Origin: Pseudohaliea rubra DSM 19751
GTDB lineage: Bacteria; Pseudomonadota; Gammaproteobacteria; Pseudomonadales; Halieaceae
Assembly (NCBI RefSeq): GCF_000764025.1
Contig: NZ_KN234766.1
Location: 1 to 45,679, forward strand
DNA length: 45,679 nt
Direction of reading: 5' to 3'
The translations under genes were made by a program, and so were the position numbers. Under the pieces are notes generated by a model. That model was not told the DNA's origin. It did not search any database and saw nothing but the letters and a program-made list of their open reading frames with translations. Position 1 is the stretch's first letter, and the number at the start of each line of letters is the position of its first letter. Shown piece by piece: positions 17,392-25,553 of this stretch.

Positions 17392-17789
17392 TTGAATTCC
17401 AGATAGTTACCGGCCGGATCGCGAACAAAACAGGTGCGCTGCTCTCCGCGCCGGCCGGCGAAGCGGGTCTTCGGCGCAATAGCAAAGGCCACCCCGTGAG
17501 CATCGAGGCGCTCGAGGAGCGCATCCCAGTCCTCCCAGGACAAAACGAGACCGAAATGGGCGGCGGGTACGGCCTCGCCATCCACGGGATTGGTGGCCAC
17601 GGTCGCCATGGCCTCCCGGTCGACCAGGTGAACCACCAGCTGGTGGCCGCCGAAATCGTAATCAGTCCAGTGCGCCGAGGTGCGACCCCGGCGGCAACCG
17701 AGGACGTCGCCATAAAAGGCGGCGGCGGCCTCGAGGTCATCCACCGGCAAGGCGAGATGGAAAAGGCCGCTGCCCACCGGGCCGCTCAC
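17337..17789 (-). CDS. VOC (glyoxalase/bleomycin resistance) family protein
   Basis: A 150-residue cytosolic protein with two beta-alpha-beta-beta-beta modules of the vicinal oxygen chelate fold. FHLALPVDDLEAAAAFYGDV near residue 10 opens module 1 and supplies a metal-ligand His. HFGLVLSWEDWDALLERL near residue 78 opens module 2, and DPAGNYLEFKCF near residue 125 supplies a Glu ligand. These residues could chelate a divalent metal. The substrate is not predictable. It starts with GTG at 17789, overlapping the dehydratase stop by 4 bp, and ends inside the DUF6279 gene. Confidence 0.88.
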   Translation of the reverse strand: MSGPVGSGLFHLALPVDDLEAAAAFYGDVLGCRRGRTSAHWTDYDFGGHQLVVHLVDREAMATVATNPVDGEAVPAAHFGLVLSWEDWDALLERLDAHGVAFAIAPKTRFAGRRGEQRTCFVRDPAGNYLEFKCFRNPEMLFATDGLDYP

Positions 17790-18748
17790 CAGGGCAGCCG
17801 GTCGAGGTCGACGTTGCCGCCGGAGACCACAATGGCGCAGCGCCGCCCCCGGAAGCGCTCACCGTGCTCCAGCACGCCGGCGAAAGGTACGGCACCGGAG
17901 GGCTCCACGACGGCCTTCATGCGAGTCCACTGCAGGCGCATGGCATCGACGATGGCCTCCTCGGAAACGGTCACAATGGTATCGACAAAGCGCTGGATGA
18001 GCGCGAAGTTGCGCACCCCCAGGCCGGTGCGCAGACCGTCGGCAATAGTCTGCGGACTCGTCTGTGGCTGCAGTTCGCCAAGGCCGAAGGAGCGGAAGGC
18101 ATCGTCGGCACCGGCCGGCTCGACGCCGATCACCTCGATCGACGGTCTCAGGGCCTTCGCGGCCACGGCGATACCGGCCAGCAGGCCACCGCCGCCAACC
18201 GGGGCTGCGATGACAGCGAGGTCCGGTACGGCGCGAAGCAGTTCCAGCGCCACCGTGCCCTGGCCGGCGATCACCCGCTCATCGTCGTAGGGGTGCACCA
18301 CATGGGCGCCATGCGCCGCGACGACCTCGGCCAGGGTTTCTTCCCGGGCAGTGAGGGTCGGTGCGCAGTCGACGATAGTCGCACCGTAGCCCGCCACCGC
18401 CGCGCGCTTCACCGCCGGCGCGTTCTCAGGCATCACGATCCACGCCGGGATGCCTCGCCGCGCCGCCGCAAGGGCGAGGGCAGCGCCATGGTTACCCGAA
18501 GAGTGCGTGGCCACGCCGCGGATGGCTTCCGCTTCCGGCAGGCCGAGTACGGCGTTGCTCGCGCCGCGGGCCTTGAAGGCGCCGGTGCGCTGCAGGTGCT
18601 CGCCCTTGAAAAACAGGCTCGCCCCGGTGTGAGCATCGAGAAGACGACTGGTAAGCACGGGCGTCTCGTGCACGGCTCCGGCAATGCGGGCGTGGGCGGC
18701 CTCGATAGCGGCAAGGGTGACGGTAGGGGGCTGCTGGTCGGCGGTCAT
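17786..18748 (-). CDS. Threonine/serine dehydratase, fold-type II PLP enzyme
   Basis: A 320-residue PLP enzyme of the threonine dehydratase/serine racemase/threo-3-hydroxyaspartate ammonia-lyase group. The PLP lysine is in QRTGAFKARGA near residue 53. The phosphate and substrate loop is HSSGNHGAALA near residue 82, the glycine loop PVGGGGLLAG near residue 183, and the pyridine-nitrogen segment VSGGNVDLDRL at the C terminus. There is no C-terminal ACT domain, so it is not the long biosynthetic IlvA. Its exact substrate (L-Thr, L-Ser or 3-hydroxyaspartate) is open. The ATG at 18748-18746 is preferred over an upstream start at 18778 that only adds a Pro/Arg stretch. It is divergent from the alanine/glycine symporter. 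Confidence 0.88.
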   Translation of the reverse strand: MTADQQPPTVTLAAIEAAHARIAGAVHETPVLTSRLLDAHTGASLFFKGEHLQRTGAFKARGASNAVLGLPEAEAIRGVATHSSGNHGAALALAAARRGIPAWIVMPENAPAVKRAAVAGYGATIVDCAPTLTAREETLAEVVAAHGAHVVHPYDDERVIAGQGTVALELLRAVPDLAVIAAPVGGGGLLAGIAVAAKALRPSIEVIGVEPAGADDAFRSFGLGELQPQTSPQTIADGLRTGLGVRNFALIQRFVDTIVTVSEEAIVDAMRLQWTRMKAVVEPSGAVPFAGVLEHGERFRGRRCAIVVSGGNVDLDRLPW

Positions 18749-18884
18749 CGGTCTCGGGGGCTGCCTCGGGGGGCTCATTGTTGCGTGATTGGGCCCCTGT
18801 CACAACGTCTCGCCGCAACGGCCGCCGCAGACCGCTTTGCGATCCAGCCCCGTGCTAAGCTGCGGCCTTTTGCCCGGGAGCCCC

Positions 18885-20234
18885 ATGGAGACCCTTGAAG
18901 CCCTCTCCCTTACTTTCGTCAATGCCGTCTGGAGCACGCCGCTGGTCCTGCTGCTCCTCGGCGGCGGTCTGTTCTTCGCCATCTACTCCCGTGGCATGCC
19001 CTACCGGCACCTTGGCCACGCCTTTGGCATCATGCTCGGCCGCTATGACCAGCCCGACGAACAGGGTGAACTGAGCCACGGCCAGGCGCTGGCGGCAGCG
19101 CTCTCGGGCACCATGGGCCTCGGCAACATCTCCGGGGTGGCTCTGGCGATTTCTGCCGGGGGCCCCGGAGCGGTGTTCTGGATGTGGGTGTCGGCGACCG
19201 TGGGTATCGCCACCAAGTTTTTCACCTGCAGCCTCGGCGTTATGTACCGCGGCCACGACGACCTGGGCAGGCTCCAGGGCGGGCCCATGTACATCATCCG
19301 CGAGGCCCTGCCGCGCCGCTATTACCCGCTGGCCATCCTGTTTTCCGTCGCCGGCCTCATCGGCACGCTGCCGATCTTCCAGGCCAACCAGCTCACCGCC
19401 CTGGTACGGGAGAACTTCCTTCCCGCCGGAGCCGCCCCGGGCTATTTCAACCTGATCGTCGGTTGCCTCATCGCGGCTCTGGTGGCGGCGGTGATCTTCG
19501 GCGGCCTGCGCCGGGTAGCGGCCGTGGCGGTGGCGCTGCTGCCGACCATGGTAATCATCTATCTCGCCATGACCCTCCTGGTACTCGGGCTCCACGCCGA
19601 GCAGGTGCCGGGGCTCTTCGCCCGCATCGTGGGCGAGGCCTTCCAGCCCACCGCCGTCACTGGCGGCCTGCTCGGGGTGATTCTCATCGGCATCAGCCGC
19701 GGCGCTTTTTCCAACGAAGCCGGCGTGGGCACAGAGGTGATGGCCCACGGCGCGGCAAAGACCAACGAGCCGGTACGCGAGGGCCTCGTGGCCATGCTCG
19801 GGCCCGTGGCGGACACGCTCATCGTCTGCACCTGCACAGCACTGGTGGTGCTGCTGGCGGGAGACTGGCAGGGATCGGAAGGGCTGTCGGGCATTACGCT
19901 CACCGCCGGCGCGTTCCGCAACGAGCTCGGTATTCCCGGCGCGGTGCTCCTGGGCGTGGTCACATTGATTCTGAGCACGACAACCATGTTCACCTGCTGG
20001 TACTACGGGGCAAAGTGCTTCGGCTTTCTTTTCGGGGCAAACATCCAGCATCACTTCCGCTGGTTCTACGTGATCGCGGTCGTTTTCGGCGCTGCGGTGA
20101 GCATTGACGTGGTGTTCAACATCATCTCGGGCTGCTACGGGCTCATGGCCATCCCGACGATGATCGTCTCCCTGCGGCTGGCGCCGCGGGTGCGGGCGGC
20201 GGCGGTGGAGTACTTCCGCCGCCACCCCTACTAG
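18885..20234 (+). CDS. Alanine/glycine:cation symporter (AGCS family)
   Basis: A 449-residue inner-membrane transporter that takes up alanine or glycine with sodium or protons. Family landmarks are ALAAALSGTMGLGNISGVAL near residue 68, the cytoplasmic GGPMYIIREALPRRY near residue 130, and GISRGAFSNEAGVGTEVMAH near residue 270. Some ten or eleven hydrophobic segments are evident. I placed the start at the ATG 18885, where the hydrophilic N-terminal helix METLEALSLTF typical of the family begins; upstream in-frame sequence is unrelated. It stands alone, divergent from the dehydratase and convergent with leuA after a 22-bp gap. Confidence 0.93.
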   Translation: METLEALSLTFVNAVWSTPLVLLLLGGGLFFAIYSRGMPYRHLGHAFGIMLGRYDQPDEQGELSHGQALAAALSGTMGLGNISGVALAISAGGPGAVFWMWVSATVGIATKFFTCSLGVMYRGHDDLGRLQGGPMYIIREALPRRYYPLAILFSVAGLIGTLPIFQANQLTALVRENFLPAGAAPGYFNLIVGCLIAALVAAVIFGGLRRVAAVAVALLPTMVIIYLAMTLLVLGLHAEQVPGLFARIVGEAFQPTAVTGGLLGVILIGISRGAFSNEAGVGTEVMAHGAAKTNEPVREGLVAMLGPVADTLIVCTCTALVVLLAGDWQGSEGLSGITLTAGAFRNELGIPGAVLLGVVTLILSTTTMFTCWYYGAKCFGFLFGANIQHHFRWFYVIAVVFGAAVSIDVVFNIISGCYGLMAIPTMIVSLRLAPRVRAAAVEYFRRHPY

Positions 20235-20256
20235 CGGGTGCTACCGGGGCCGGCGC

Positions 20257-21954
20257 TCAGGCCGCGGCCTCGGCGCCGGTGCCGACGGCGCGGTTGAGCG
20301 CGCCGAGGATGCCGTTCATGGATGCCTGCACGATATCGTGGCTGCGGCCCACGCCGCAGACCCGCTCGCCGTCGACGTTGAGCTGGATGTAGCACACAGC
20401 CTCGGCATCGGCGCTCTGCGACAGGGCGTGCTCGTTGTACTCCACCAGCACGATCGGCTTGCCGGTAAAACGCTCCATGGCGTCAACGAAGGCCGCGACC
20501 ACACCGTTACCCGTGCCGGTGATCTGGTGGGAACGGCTGCCCTCGCTGAGCACGACGGTCAGCTGGTCCACCTGGTCGGCGCGGCTCAACTGGTAATCGC
20601 CCAGGGACCAGCGGCCGTCGGGTGCGAGGTAGGTGCGCTGGAAGAGGTCGTGGATTGCGGACGACTGAACCTCCGATTCCTGCTCCTCGGCATAGGCCTG
20701 CACGGCAGCGCTGAAGTCAATCTGCAGCCAGCGCGGCAAGTCATAACCGTGGTCGCGCTCGAGCACGTAGGCCACGCCCCCTTTACCGGACTGGCTGTTG
20801 ATGCGGATCACCTCCTGGTAGGAGCGACCGAGGTCCGCGGGGTCGATGGGCAGATAGGCCACTTCCCAGGGCTCGGCAGCGTCGCGGCGGGCCAGGCACT
20901 TCTTGATGGCGTCCTGGTGGCTGCCGGAGAAAGCCGTGAACACCAGCTCGCCGGCGTAGGGGTGCCGCGGATGCACCGGCAGCCGGGTGCAGGTCTTCAC
21001 GGTCTCGATGATCTCGTCCATGTGGCCGAGCTGAAGCTCCGGGTCCACGCCCTGGCTGTAGAGGTTCATGGCCATGGTCACGATGTCCATGTTGCCTGTG
21101 CGCTCGCCGTTGCCCATGAGCGTGCCCTCGACCCGGTCGGCGCCGGCGAGGATGCCGAGCTCACCGGCGGCGACGGCGCAGCCGCGGTCATTGTGCGTAT
21201 GCAGCGACACGACGAGACTGTCGCGATGCTTGACGTGACGGCAGAACCACTCGATCTGGTCTGCGTAGATGTTCGGCGTACTCATCTCCACGGTGGCGGG
21301 CAGGTTGACGATGGCCGGGTGTTCAGGCGTCGGCTGCCAGACATCCATGACCGCATCGCAGACCTCCACGGCGTACTCGATCTCCGTGCCGGTGAAGCTC
21401 TCCGGCGAGTACTCAAAGACCCATTCGGTTTCCGGGTACTTCGCCGCCTCGTCCCGCACCAGCTGCGCACCACGCACGGCGATAGCTGTGATGCCCTCGC
21501 GGTCGAGACCGAACACCTTCTCTCGCTGTACCGTGGAAGTGGAGTTGTAGACATGGACGATAGCCCGATGCACGCCCTTGAGCGCGGCAAAGGTCTTCTC
21601 GATCAGATCCGGCCGGGCCTGGGTGAGCACCTGGATGGTGACATCGTCGGGGATACGGCCTCCGTCGATAAGGTCACGAACGAAATCGTAATCGTGCTTT
21701 GACGCAGAGGGGAACCCGACCTCGATCTCCTTGAACCCGATCTTCACCAGCTGGTCCCAGAGCCGGGATTTCTGCTCGGTGGTCATGGGCTCTATCAGGG
21801 CCTGGTTGCCGTCCCGAAGATCGACGCTGCACCAGCGCGGCGCGGCGGTGAGGTGCCGGTCCGGCCACTGCCGGTCAGGCAGCGCGACGGGCACGAAGGC
21901 GCGATATTTTGTGTGGTCAAAACTGCGATGGTCGATATTGTCGAGACGGCTCAT
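20257..21954 (-). CDS. leuA: 2-isopropylmalate synthase, LeuA type 2
   Basis: Condenses 2-oxoisovalerate with acetyl-CoA, the committed step of leucine synthesis. The 565-residue protein belongs to the longer type. It opens with a YRAFVPVALPDRQWP stretch, then the HMGL-like barrel with CSVDLRDGNQAL (catalytic Arg-Asp) near residue 46 and SLHTHNDRGCAV (metal-binding His) near residue 245, then GNGERTGN. A C-terminal regulatory domain (from about residue 430) binds leucine in relatives. The ATG at 21954 begins a normal N terminus; the frame runs up to 22128 without homology. The upstream leader carries a terminator-like hairpin (separate entry), and an Lrp-type regulator is divergently encoded. 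Confidence 0.96.
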   Translation of the reverse strand: MSRLDNIDHRSFDHTKYRAFVPVALPDRQWPDRHLTAAPRWCSVDLRDGNQALIEPMTTEQKSRLWDQLVKIGFKEIEVGFPSASKHDYDFVRDLIDGGRIPDDVTIQVLTQARPDLIEKTFAALKGVHRAIVHVYNSTSTVQREKVFGLDREGITAIAVRGAQLVRDEAAKYPETEWVFEYSPESFTGTEIEYAVEVCDAVMDVWQPTPEHPAIVNLPATVEMSTPNIYADQIEWFCRHVKHRDSLVVSLHTHNDRGCAVAAGELGILAGADRVEGTLMGNGERTGNMDIVTMAMNLYSQGVDPELQLGHMDEIIETVKTCTRLPVHPRHPYAGELVFTAFSGSHQDAIKKCLARRDAAEPWEVAYLPIDPADLGRSYQEVIRINSQSGKGGVAYVLERDHGYDLPRWLQIDFSAAVQAYAEEQESEVQSSAIHDLFQRTYLAPDGRWSLGDYQLSRADQVDQLTVVLSEGSRSHQITGTGNGVVAAFVDAMERFTGKPIVLVEYNEHALSQSADAEAVCYIQLNVDGERVCGVGRSHDIVQASMNGILGALNRAVGTGAEAAA

Positions 21955-22004
21955 GGGTCGTCGGCTCCCCCGGGGCGAACCCGGATTCGTTCGTTGCACG
22001 TTGT

Positions 22005-22022
22005 AAAAACAGGGCGGCCCTG
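22005..22022 (-). terminator. Terminator-like hairpin in the leuA leader (possible attenuator)
   Basis: On the minus strand CAGGG-CCG-CCCTG is followed directly by TTTTT, a short intrinsic-terminator shape about 50 nt before the leuA ATG. A second stem just upstream pairs GGTGCC (22062-22057) with GGCACC (22027-22022), touching the first stem by one base. Since no gene lies upstream on this strand, the hairpin would act within the leuA leader itself, consistent with transcription attenuation. The short 5-bp stem is a caution. Confidence 0.45.
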
Positions 22023-22128
22023 GTGCCAGCGAGGCCCGGTCCCGTTGCCCTTGTGAGGCACCGGTCCGCCCGCCGCGGGGATAGTCGCGTGCGCGCTGCC
22101 TGCCGCCAGCACCACTGGCCGAGAGCAC

Positions 22129-22134
22129 AGTATA
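22129..22134 (-). promoter_or_regulatory. Probable -10 element of leuA
   Basis: TATACT on the minus strand, about 175 bp upstream of the leuA start. The sequence 16-17 bp upstream (GCAATT/CAATTC) is a poor -35, so activation by a regulator is possible. Confidence 0.4.
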
Positions 22135-22188
22135 CGGGCTGCGGCGTAGGGAATTGCTGCAAAGTCACCCCTTAAAGACCATAAATGT

Positions 22189-22229
22189 GAGATTATTCTC
22201 TATTTATAAATTATTTTAGGGTGTATAAA
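22189..22229 (+). promoter_or_regulatory. AT-rich control site of the Lrp-type gene
   Basis: A hyphenated palindrome GAGA-TTAT-TCTC at 22189-22200 is followed by a long A/T tract and a -10-like TATAAA at 22224-22229. Lrp-family proteins bind such AT-rich palindromic sites and often control their own gene, so an autoregulatory site that may also affect divergent leuA is plausible. Confidence 0.4.
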
Positions 22230-22257
22230 ACTATTTCAGCAAAAAGCCGGAGTGACC

Positions 22258-22734
22258 ATGGCTCGTATCGACCGCACGGACCGCCGCATCCTCGACCTCA
22301 TCCAGCACAACGGCCGAATCAGCAATCTCGAGCTCGCGGACGCCGTGGGTCTGTCACCGACCCCGTGCGCGCGGCGCCTGAAGCGCCTCGAGCACAGCGG
22401 CCTGATCCGCGAGACCGTCACGCTGCTGGACCAGGATGCCCTCGGTCTCAAGCTCACTGCCTACATCGGCATCTCCATGGACAGGCACACACCGGACCGC
22501 TTCGCGGCCTTCGAGGCCGAGGTAGCCAGCTACCCGGAAGTGCTCGAGTGCTCGGTGGTCACCGGGCAGGCGGCCGATTACCTGCTCAAAGCCGTGCTGC
22601 CGGACATGCAGCACTACGAACAGTTCCTCCTCGGCCGTCTGACCCGCATTCCCGGGGTCACCGGCGTACACTCGAGCTTCGAGCTACGGCGCGTGGTCCA
22701 GCGGACCGTGCTACCTCTTGACTACATGAACTAG
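22258..22734 (+). CDS. Lrp/AsnC family transcriptional regulator
   Basis: A 158-residue cytosolic DNA-binding protein. The N-terminal winged helix-turn-helix (residues 1-60) shows DRRILDLIQHNGRISNLELA followed by the recognition helix LSPTPCARRLKRLEHSGLI. The C-terminal RAM/ligand-binding domain (about 65-150) includes EVLECSVVTGQAADYLLKAV, the amino-acid-binding region of the family. The ATG at 22258 has GGAG 5 nt upstream; a GTG at 22252 overlaps that Shine-Dalgarno and is unlikely. It is divergent from leuA and within 2.1 kb of an amino-acid symporter, which suggests leucine or another amino acid as effector. Whether it is the global Lrp or a local regulator cannot be decided. Confidence 0.93.
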   Translation: MARIDRTDRRILDLIQHNGRISNLELADAVGLSPTPCARRLKRLEHSGLIRETVTLLDQDALGLKLTAYIGISMDRHTPDRFAAFEAEVASYPEVLECSVVTGQAADYLLKAVLPDMQHYEQFLLGRLTRIPGVTGVHSSFELRRVVQRTVLPLDYMN

Positions 22735-22822
22735 TCTCGCGGCACCCTGAAGCTCCCCGGCGGGCCTGCCTGCGTTGAAGAAAACGGCCCACCGCCGTGC
22801 TTTTCGTGTACGCTACCGCGCC

Positions 22823-24037
22823 ATGTCCAGCTCCCCTGCCCACGACTCACCCCGACTGCTTGCTCTGCTCGCGGCCCTGGCGGCCCTCGGCCCGCTCTCC
22901 GTCGACATGTACCTGCCGGCGATGCCGGGAATGATGCGTGCCTTCGACACCGACATCGCACATATGCACCTGACGGCGAGCGCCTACCTGTGGGGCTTCG
23001 CTATCTTCCATCTCGCCTGCGGGCCCCTGGCCGACCGCTTCGGCCGCCGCCCGGTGCTCATCGGGGGTACACTTCTGTTCATTGTCGCGTCCCTGGGCTG
23101 CGCCCAGTCCACCGGCGTGCTCGAACTGGCGTACTACCGCTTCGTGCAGGGCATCGGTGCCTGTGTGGGCCCCACCCTGGCACGGACTATCGCCCGGGAC
23201 GTCTACGGACCCACCCGCGCCGCCCGCGCCCTTTCACTGATCGCCATGCTCATGGCCCTGGCGCCGGCGGTAGCTCCAGGGCTTGGCGGCGTCATGCTGC
23301 GCTTCGTGCCCTGGCCAAGCGTGTTTCTTTTTCTGGCCGGCTACGCGGTGGTGATCGCCGTGCTGGTCTTCCGCTACCTCCCGGAAACGCTGCCGCTGCG
23401 GCAGAGCCTCCATCCGCTGGCCATCGCGCGGAACTATGGCGAACTGATCGTGCATCCTTTCTTCCTGGCCGTGAGCATTGCCGGCGCCCTCGTCTATGCC
23501 GGGCTCCTCGCCTATCTGACCGCCTCCGGCTTCGTGTTCATCGACATGCTCGGCGTGCCGTTGCCCTGGTTCGGCCTGATCTTCCTCACCTCGGTAGTCG
23601 GCTACATGTCCGGCAGCGCGCTGTCGGCCCGCCTCGCCAGCCACCACCGCTCCGAGACCGTCATGTTCGCCGGCAGCAGCATCGCCGTGGCGAGCACCGT
23701 GATCATGCTGGCGGCATACTGGCTCCTGCCGCAAAGCGTGCTTGCGCTCGTGCTCCCCATGACCCTCTATGCCCTGGCCCTCGGCCTCGTCATGCCCCAT
23801 GCCATGGCCATAGCCCTGCGTCCCTTCGCCCATATCGCGGGAACCGCTTCGGCCCTGCTGGGCTTTGTGCAGATGGGCCTCGCGGCCCTGGTGACCGCCA
23901 TGGTGGGCGAGCTCCTGGTGGACACGCCGCTGCCGCTGATCCTGTGTATGCTCGGTGCCTCAGCCCTCGGCCTCGTCCTCGCAAGCTGGGTGCAGTGGCG
24001 CGGAGCGCCCGTCGAGGGCCTGCCCGCCACCGACTGA
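22823..24037 (+). CDS. MFS transporter, Bcr/CflA drug-resistance subfamily
   Basis: A 404-residue inner-membrane protein with 12 predicted transmembrane segments. Family marks are LGPLSVDMYLPAMPGM in the first segment near residue 25 and the loop GPLADRFGRRPVLIGG near residue 66 (MFS motif A). RFVQGIGACVGPTLARTIARD near residue 106 is the Bcr/CflA form of motif B/C. Members export drugs, sulfonamides or dipeptides by proton antiport; the substrate here is unknown. The ATG at 22823 fits the short cytoplasmic N terminus. It is followed 40 bp later by the FMN reductase gene. Confidence 0.93.
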   Translation: MSSSPAHDSPRLLALLAALAALGPLSVDMYLPAMPGMMRAFDTDIAHMHLTASAYLWGFAIFHLACGPLADRFGRRPVLIGGTLLFIVASLGCAQSTGVLELAYYRFVQGIGACVGPTLARTIARDVYGPTRAARALSLIAMLMALAPAVAPGLGGVMLRFVPWPSVFLFLAGYAVVIAVLVFRYLPETLPLRQSLHPLAIARNYGELIVHPFFLAVSIAGALVYAGLLAYLTASGFVFIDMLGVPLPWFGLIFLTSVVGYMSGSALSARLASHHRSETVMFAGSSIAVASTVIMLAAYWLLPQSVLALVLPMTLYALALGLVMPHAMAIALRPFAHIAGTASALLGFVQMGLAALVTAMVGELLVDTPLPLILCMLGASALGLVLASWVQWRGAPVEGLPATD

Positions 24038-24077
24038 TATGCCATACTTTTCCGCCATTCCGTAAGGCGAGGTACCC

Positions 24078-24695
24078 ATGAAGATCGGAATCATCAGCGG
24101 CAGCCATCGGGCTGACTCCCAAAGCGCGAAGATCGCCGGCTGGATCGAGCAGTCCCTGAGCGACCGCGGCCTCTGCGACGAGACCTGGCTCTACTCCCTG
24201 GCCGGCAATCCCCTGCCGTTCTGGGACGAAGGCGTCTTCGAGGGCTCGGATGGCTGGGAGGCGCTCATGGGACCGCTGCGGGATGCCCTGAACAGCTGCG
24301 ACGCCTTCGTGGTGGTATCACCGGAGTGGCACGGCATGGTGCCGGCGGCCCTGAAGAACTTTTTCCTGCTCTGGCCGGGAAGCGGCGAGCTGGCACACAA
24401 GCCGGCACTGCTTGTCGCCGTATCGGCCTCGCAGAACGGCGCCTACCCGATCGCCGAGCTGCGTATGAGCAGCTACAAGAACAGCCGGATCTGCTACCTT
24501 CCGGAGCATTTGATCGTGCGCAAGGCCGCGCAGTGCTTCAATGCCGACCCAGCGGAAAACGACCCGGAACACCATGAATATCTGGCCGGACGCATGGTCT
24601 ACTGCCTGGAGATGCTCCGGGAATACGGCCTCGCTTTTCAGCAAATCCGCGCCAGCGGCAAGGTATCGCTGGAGCACTATCCAAACGGCATGTAA
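24078..24695 (+). CDS. NADPH-dependent FMN reductase family protein
   Basis: A 205-residue flavodoxin-like protein. GIISGSHRADSQSAKIA at residues 4-20 forms the FMN-phosphate loop, and SPEWHGMVPAALKNFF near residue 86 is the second flavin loop (PEYNGSIPG in many relatives). It probably reduces FMN or a quinone/azo/chromate-type acceptor with NAD(P)H in the cytosol. The ATG at 24078 has GAGG 6 nt upstream. It follows the MFS gene on the same strand and converges with dsbA after 37 bp. The physiological electron acceptor is unknown. Confidence 0.87.
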   Translation: MKIGIISGSHRADSQSAKIAGWIEQSLSDRGLCDETWLYSLAGNPLPFWDEGVFEGSDGWEALMGPLRDALNSCDAFVVVSPEWHGMVPAALKNFFLLWPGSGELAHKPALLVAVSASQNGAYPIAELRMSSYKNSRICYLPEHLIVRKAAQCFNADPAENDPEHHEYLAGRMVYCLEMLREYGLAFQQIRASGKVSLEHYPNGM

Positions 24696-24732
24696 CCGGA
24701 CGGGACGACCGTTGCCGCCCCGGGAGAGATGC

Positions 24733-25416
24733 TCAGGCGCCCGCGGCCGTTTCGCCGGGCGCTGCAGCAGCCTTCGCCGCGCGCTCTTTCTCGATCAGGA
24801 ACGCGGCAACATCGAGCATTCCGGCCTGACTCCCCGCCATCCGGGTGCTGATACGGTACTTCCCGGCGACCATCACTTCCGGTGTGCCAGTAATCCGCGC
24901 CGCACGGGCCCGCGCGTCCGCCTGGCGGGCCAGGCTGCCCACGCCGAAGGAGTTGAAGGCCTTGCGAAAGTCGTCCCCGGCTACACCACCGTCCTTGAAG
25001 ACATCGGCGATTTCACCTTCCGAACCGAGTCGCTGGCGATCCACATGAATAGCCTGGAACAGCGCCAGATGCATGAGATCGGTAACTTCAAGCACCTCCG
25101 CCGCATAGTAGGCCTTCGCCAGAAGCTCCATGGGCTTGTTCCAGATCACCGGTGACGGCACCACGACGACGTCCTCGGGCTGGGATTCTTTCCACTTGCT
25201 GACCAGCGGCTCGAAGTTATAGCAATGGCCGCAACCGTAGGAAAAGAACTCGGTCACCTCGATCTTGTCGGAGTGGCGGGTCGGAATGGCCGGGGTGATG
25301 ACCTCATAATGTTCGCCCTCGACGTAGTCATCGGCGCGGGCGCTACCGCTGAAGCCCGCGGCCAGGGCAAGAGCGGCGCTCAGGAGCCCGATCAGGCTGT
25401 GCTTGACTGTAAGCAT
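24733..25416 (-). CDS. dsbA: Thiol:disulfide interchange protein DsbA
   Basis: Periplasmic oxidant that makes disulfide bonds in secreted proteins. The 227-residue precursor has a signal peptide (hydrophobic run LIGLLSAALALAAGF, cleavage after SARA). The thioredoxin active site is CGHC in FFSYGCGHCYNFEP, where E. coli has CPHC, and the cis-proline is in ITGTPEVMV. A helical insert lies between them as in DsbA. The C terminus is Ala-rich. The ATG at 25416 has GGAG 6 nt upstream; an earlier in-frame start at 25437 precedes that Shine-Dalgarno. dsbA beside cytochrome c4, c5 and engB matches the order in Pseudomonas. Confidence 0.94.
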   Translation of the reverse strand: MLTVKHSLIGLLSAALALAAGFSGSARADDYVEGEHYEVITPAIPTRHSDKIEVTEFFSYGCGHCYNFEPLVSKWKESQPEDVVVVPSPVIWNKPMELLAKAYYAAEVLEVTDLMHLALFQAIHVDRQRLGSEGEIADVFKDGGVAGDDFRKAFNSFGVGSLARQADARARAARITGTPEVMVAGKYRISTRMAGSQAGMLDVAAFLIEKERAAKAAAAPGETAAGA

Positions 25417-25512
25417 GGCTGTCTCCGTGTACATCATCGCTGGTAAGACCGCAACGGGCGCCGCGGGTTCACGATCGCGCTACCTTCGCTGTCGGCAAAG
25501 CATACTGCAAAC

Positions 25513-25540
25513 AAAAAAAGGGCGGCCGAAGCCACCCTTT
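25513..25540 (-). terminator. Intrinsic terminator after the cytochrome c5-c4 genes
   Basis: On the minus strand AAAGGGTGGC pairs with GCCGCCCTTT around a TTCG tetraloop (10-bp stem with one G-T pair), running into seven T residues. It starts 13 bp after the cytochrome c4 stop codon and separates that unit from dsbA. It is the clearest terminator in the window. Confidence 0.92.
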
Positions 25541-25553
25541 GCATGCTTCCGGT

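Larger units (their letters stand above)
21955..22257. other. leuA leader and divergent leuA/lrp control region
   Basis: 303 bp between leuA (leftward) and the Lrp-type gene (rightward). The leuA half is GC-rich and predicts a leader of about 168 nt with two successive hairpins. The lrp half (22180-22250) is strikingly AT-rich in an otherwise GC-rich genome. No leader peptide with a run of leucine codons was found. Confidence 0.6.

Noticed and set aside
22060-22125. A leucine-codon leader peptide for leuA attenuation
   Set aside because: All three frames of the leader were read; none has a short open frame with consecutive leucine codons before the hairpin.
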